From assembly GCF_027922145.1 (NCBI RefSeq), contig NZ_BSFC01000002.1:110981-174980 (forward strand): a stretch of DNA of 64,000 bases. The letters run 5' to 3'. Position numbers and translations under genes: made by a program. The DNA is from Novosphingobium resinovorum (lineage in GTDB: Bacteria > Pseudomonadota > Alphaproteobacteria > Sphingomonadales > Sphingomonadaceae). Each line of letters opens with the position of its first letter. Position 1 is the stretch's first letter. Shown piece by piece: positions 62,337 to 64,000 of this stretch. The notes under the pieces were generated by a model that saw nothing but the letters and a program-made list of their open reading frames with translations, did no database searches and had not been told where the DNA came from.

Positions 62337-63737
62337 ATGATTTCGCGGATCATTTTACGCGGCGGTGCCGCGCTGGGCGTACTCGCCCTGGCTATAGCAC
62401 CCGCCTACGCAGGCAGCAGCGAAGCGCTTCTGAAGCGCCTGCACGAAAAGGGCATTCTCAGCGACGAGGACTACACCGAGCTGCTCGCGCAGGAGCAGGC
62501 CGAAGCTTCCGCACCCGCTCCAACTCCGGCACCCGCCGCAGCCGCGCCCGCCGGTGACTCCGGCCTTTACGTCAAGCGTACCGAGAGCGGCATCGGCCTC
62601 GAAGTCGGCCCGGCGACGATCAAGTTCTCGGGCTCGGTTAACGGCTTCTACGTCCACGACAACCCGGCTACCGCATCGGCCTCCACCGCCGTCACCGGCG
62701 GCGTCGCCAGCGTCGGCACGCGCAATTCCAGCGCGGTGCGCAACGGTCTGCTGCCGGGCTTCCTCAAGGTGGAAGTCAGCACGAAGCAGGAGGGCTGGGA
62801 CATCGGCGCCTTCTTCGGCATGTACCCGGGCATCAACTCGGCCGCATGGGGGGCGCTGGGCGCCAACAACGGCGGCCAGCCGACCGCGCTGGCGACGGCG
62901 GGCATCGATTTCCGCCAGACCTACCTGACCTTCGGCAAGCCCACCGTCGGCACCTTCAAGATCGGCCGCGACATCGGCCTGTTCGGGTCGGAGGCGATCC
63001 TCAACGACATCACGCTGCTTTCATCCGGTACGCCGGGGGGCAACGTGGCGCCGGGCAACACGACGCTCGGCCGCATCGGCGTGGGCTATATCTACACCGA
63101 CTTCCAGCCGCAGATCACCTATACCTCGCCCAGTTTCGGCGGCGTGCAGGCATCGGTGGGCGTGTTCCAGCCGCTGTCCTCGCTGACCGGCCCGGCGCAG
63201 GAGAACTCGCAGCCCGGCTTCCAGGGCAAGATCACTTATGACGCGACGCTCGGCGGCATCGGCCTTCGCGCATGGGCGGGCGGCGTGACGCAGCGCCACA
63301 ACGAGATCACCGGCCAGAGCTACACCGGACAGGGCCTCGACTTCGGCGGCAAGGTCACAGCGGGTCCGATCACGGCGGTCGGTTACTATTACACCGCCAA
63401 GGGCCTCGGCACGACGGTACTGGGGCTGCACGACACCGACGGCTTCGGCAACGCCCGCAAGAGCGACGGCTTCTACCTTCAGGCGCTCGCCAGCTTCGGC
63501 AAGTTCGCGGTAGGCGGCAGCTATGGCGAGAGTTCGCTGCATTATGCGAACGCTGCCGATGCGCTGGCCAGTCCGAACCTCGTCGACACCAATTCGAGCT
63601 GGGTCGGGCAGGTCCGCTACAGCCTGACCAGCTGGGTCACGCTGATCGGCGAATACACCCATTCGAAGGCCAAGGCGCATTCCGGCAACGAGGCGTCGAG
63701 CGACGCCCTCGCACTGGGCGGCATCCTGTTCTTCTGA
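62337..63737 (+). CDS. Outer membrane porin of the alcohol-oxidation cluster
   Basis: The 466-residue product has a signal peptide (MISRIILRGGAALGVLALAIAPAYA), a short helical region with coiled-coil character (LLKRLHEKGILSDEDYTELL), a Pro/Ala linker, and a 16-strand-like porin barrel (VKFSGSVNGFYV, then many Gly- and aromatic-rich strands) ending ALGGILFF with terminal Phe. The upstream motif links its expression to the dehydrogenase genes. GGGGGACGGA lies before the ATG. Confidence 0.88.
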   Translation: MISRIILRGGAALGVLALAIAPAYAGSSEALLKRLHEKGILSDEDYTELLAQEQAEASAPAPTPAPAAAAPAGDSGLYVKRTESGIGLEVGPATIKFSGSVNGFYVHDNPATASASTAVTGGVASVGTRNSSAVRNGLLPGFLKVEVSTKQEGWDIGAFFGMYPGINSAAWGALGANNGGQPTALATAGIDFRQTYLTFGKPTVGTFKIGRDIGLFGSEAILNDITLLSSGTPGGNVAPGNTTLGRIGVGYIYTDFQPQITYTSPSFGGVQASVGVFQPLSSLTGPAQENSQPGFQGKITYDATLGGIGLRAWAGGVTQRHNEITGQSYTGQGLDFGGKVTAGPITAVGYYYTAKGLGTTVLGLHDTDGFGNARKSDGFYLQALASFGKFAVGGSYGESSLHYANAADALASPNLVDTNSSWVGQVRYSLTSWVTLIGEYTHSKAKAHSGNEASSDALALGGILFF

Positions 63738-63748
63738 TGCACCGCCTT

Positions 63749-63834
63749 CGTCATTGCGAGCGACCGCAGGTCGCGCGGCAATCCAGCGGCGGATCAATGC
63801 CGCCCTGGATTGCTTCGCTTCGCTCGCAATGACG
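63749..63834. repeat. Extragenic palindrome, family A, copy 10 (mixed arms)
   Basis: The right arm is standard (GGATTGCTTCGCTTCGCTCG, then CAATGACG), but the left arm is CGTCATTGCGAGCGACCGCA followed by GGTCGCGCGGCAATCC, a different subtype that no longer pairs fully. It seems to be a recombinant or a decayed copy. It follows the porin stop by 11 bases. Confidence 0.8.
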
Positions 63835-63954
63835 AACGGAGGGGTAAGTTCGCAGACTTGTTTGACCATCACCCGGAGTCGCAGCCATGATGGAATATCG
63901 TAAGTTACCTCCGGAACGCCCGCCCGAAGCGGGGCCGCACAGGAGGCCAGACCC

Positions 63955-64000
63955 ATGAACACCACCCAATACAACGCCGGCGCACGCACGCTGCACTGGC
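63955..64000 (+). CDS. Start of a gene cut by the window edge, possibly a cytochrome b561-type protein
   Basis: An AGGAGG ribosome-binding site at 63941-63946 precedes the ATG, and the readable part is MNTTQYNAGARTLHW. The pattern Y-N-x-x-A-R-x-L-H-W at the N-terminus is common at the start of cytochrome b561-family proteins, where the His binds heme. The fragment is too short for a firm call. Confidence 0.45.
   Translation, partial: MNTTQYNAGARTLHW

Noticed and set aside
63887-63958. 23-codon open frame before the last gene, overlapping its start by ATGA
   Set aside because: It has no good ribosome-binding site or recognisable motif and does not resemble PqqA; it could be a leader but cannot be supported.

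Overview
The window looks like part of the chromosome of a Sphingomonadales alphaproteobacterium, most likely Novosphingobium or a close relative. This is inferred from the high GC content, the gene orders ctaB-ctaG-ctaE-SURF1-thrC, moaA-moaD-moaE and mutY/dciA-DsbA-DsbA-smc, the DUF1489 and DUF4169 proteins, and dense families of intergenic palindromes. No phage, conjugative element, CRISPR array, rRNA or tRNA gene was seen.

0-9 kb: the end of a cytochrome c oxidase (aa3) operon (heme o synthase, a 37-residue membrane protein, CtaG, subunit III, SURF1), then threonine synthase, an RNA-methyltransferase-like protein, FolB, a small SDR-like fragment and the molybdopterin genes moaA, moaD and moaE. 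9-34 kb is mostly housekeeping: HPP-family protein, nitroreductase, pirin divergent from a LysR regulator, a YgfZ-like folate-binding protein, two tandem paralogous GNAT acetyltransferases, ribosomal proteins L27 and L21, dihydroorotase, RarD, lipoproteins, a lone AstD, a short SelO, an alpha/beta hydrolase, a glycosyltransferase, a TPR protein, BamB, a large isoprenylcysteine-methyltransferase-like protein, GshA, RsmE and UbiA. A SoxR regulator (apparently with a CTG start) is divergent from a glyoxalase-fold gene, with a near-canonical SoxR box between them. A BrnT/BrnA toxin-antitoxin pair converges on soxR.

34-50 kb: smc, two thioredoxin-fold DsbA-like proteins and dciA, divergent from mutY; then a serine hydrolase, NudC, a PH-like membrane protein, DUF1489, MgtE, a cyclophilin, an L,D-transpeptidase, a small exported protein and a HerA-like ATPase with two small neighbours.

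50-64 kb is the most interesting region. It is a periplasmic alcohol-oxidation island: an aldehyde dehydrogenase with its DUF779 partner, a FIST-domain sensor beside a soluble hybrid kinase (the NosP/NahK arrangement), a LuxR-type response regulator, a PQQ alcohol dehydrogenase carrying the extra Asp that marks lanthanide-dependent enzymes, a periplasmic binding protein, a cytochrome c, a beta-propeller protein and a porin. A motif of about 17 bp, consensus near TCCCAARGTRCAATT, lies 65-105 bp upstream of the structural units (aldehyde dehydrogenase, PQQ enzyme, porin, and in weaker form the cytochrome/propeller divergent promoter). It was not seen upstream of the regulators. It is a candidate operator for the response regulator. 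Seven of the ten copies of one extragenic palindrome in the window also lie between genes of this island.

At least four other repeat types are present, including a pair of ~180-190 bp elements at 3.25 and 29.45 kb whose ends carry hairpins and whose opposite ends are inverted copies of each other, like a small non-coding transposable element.
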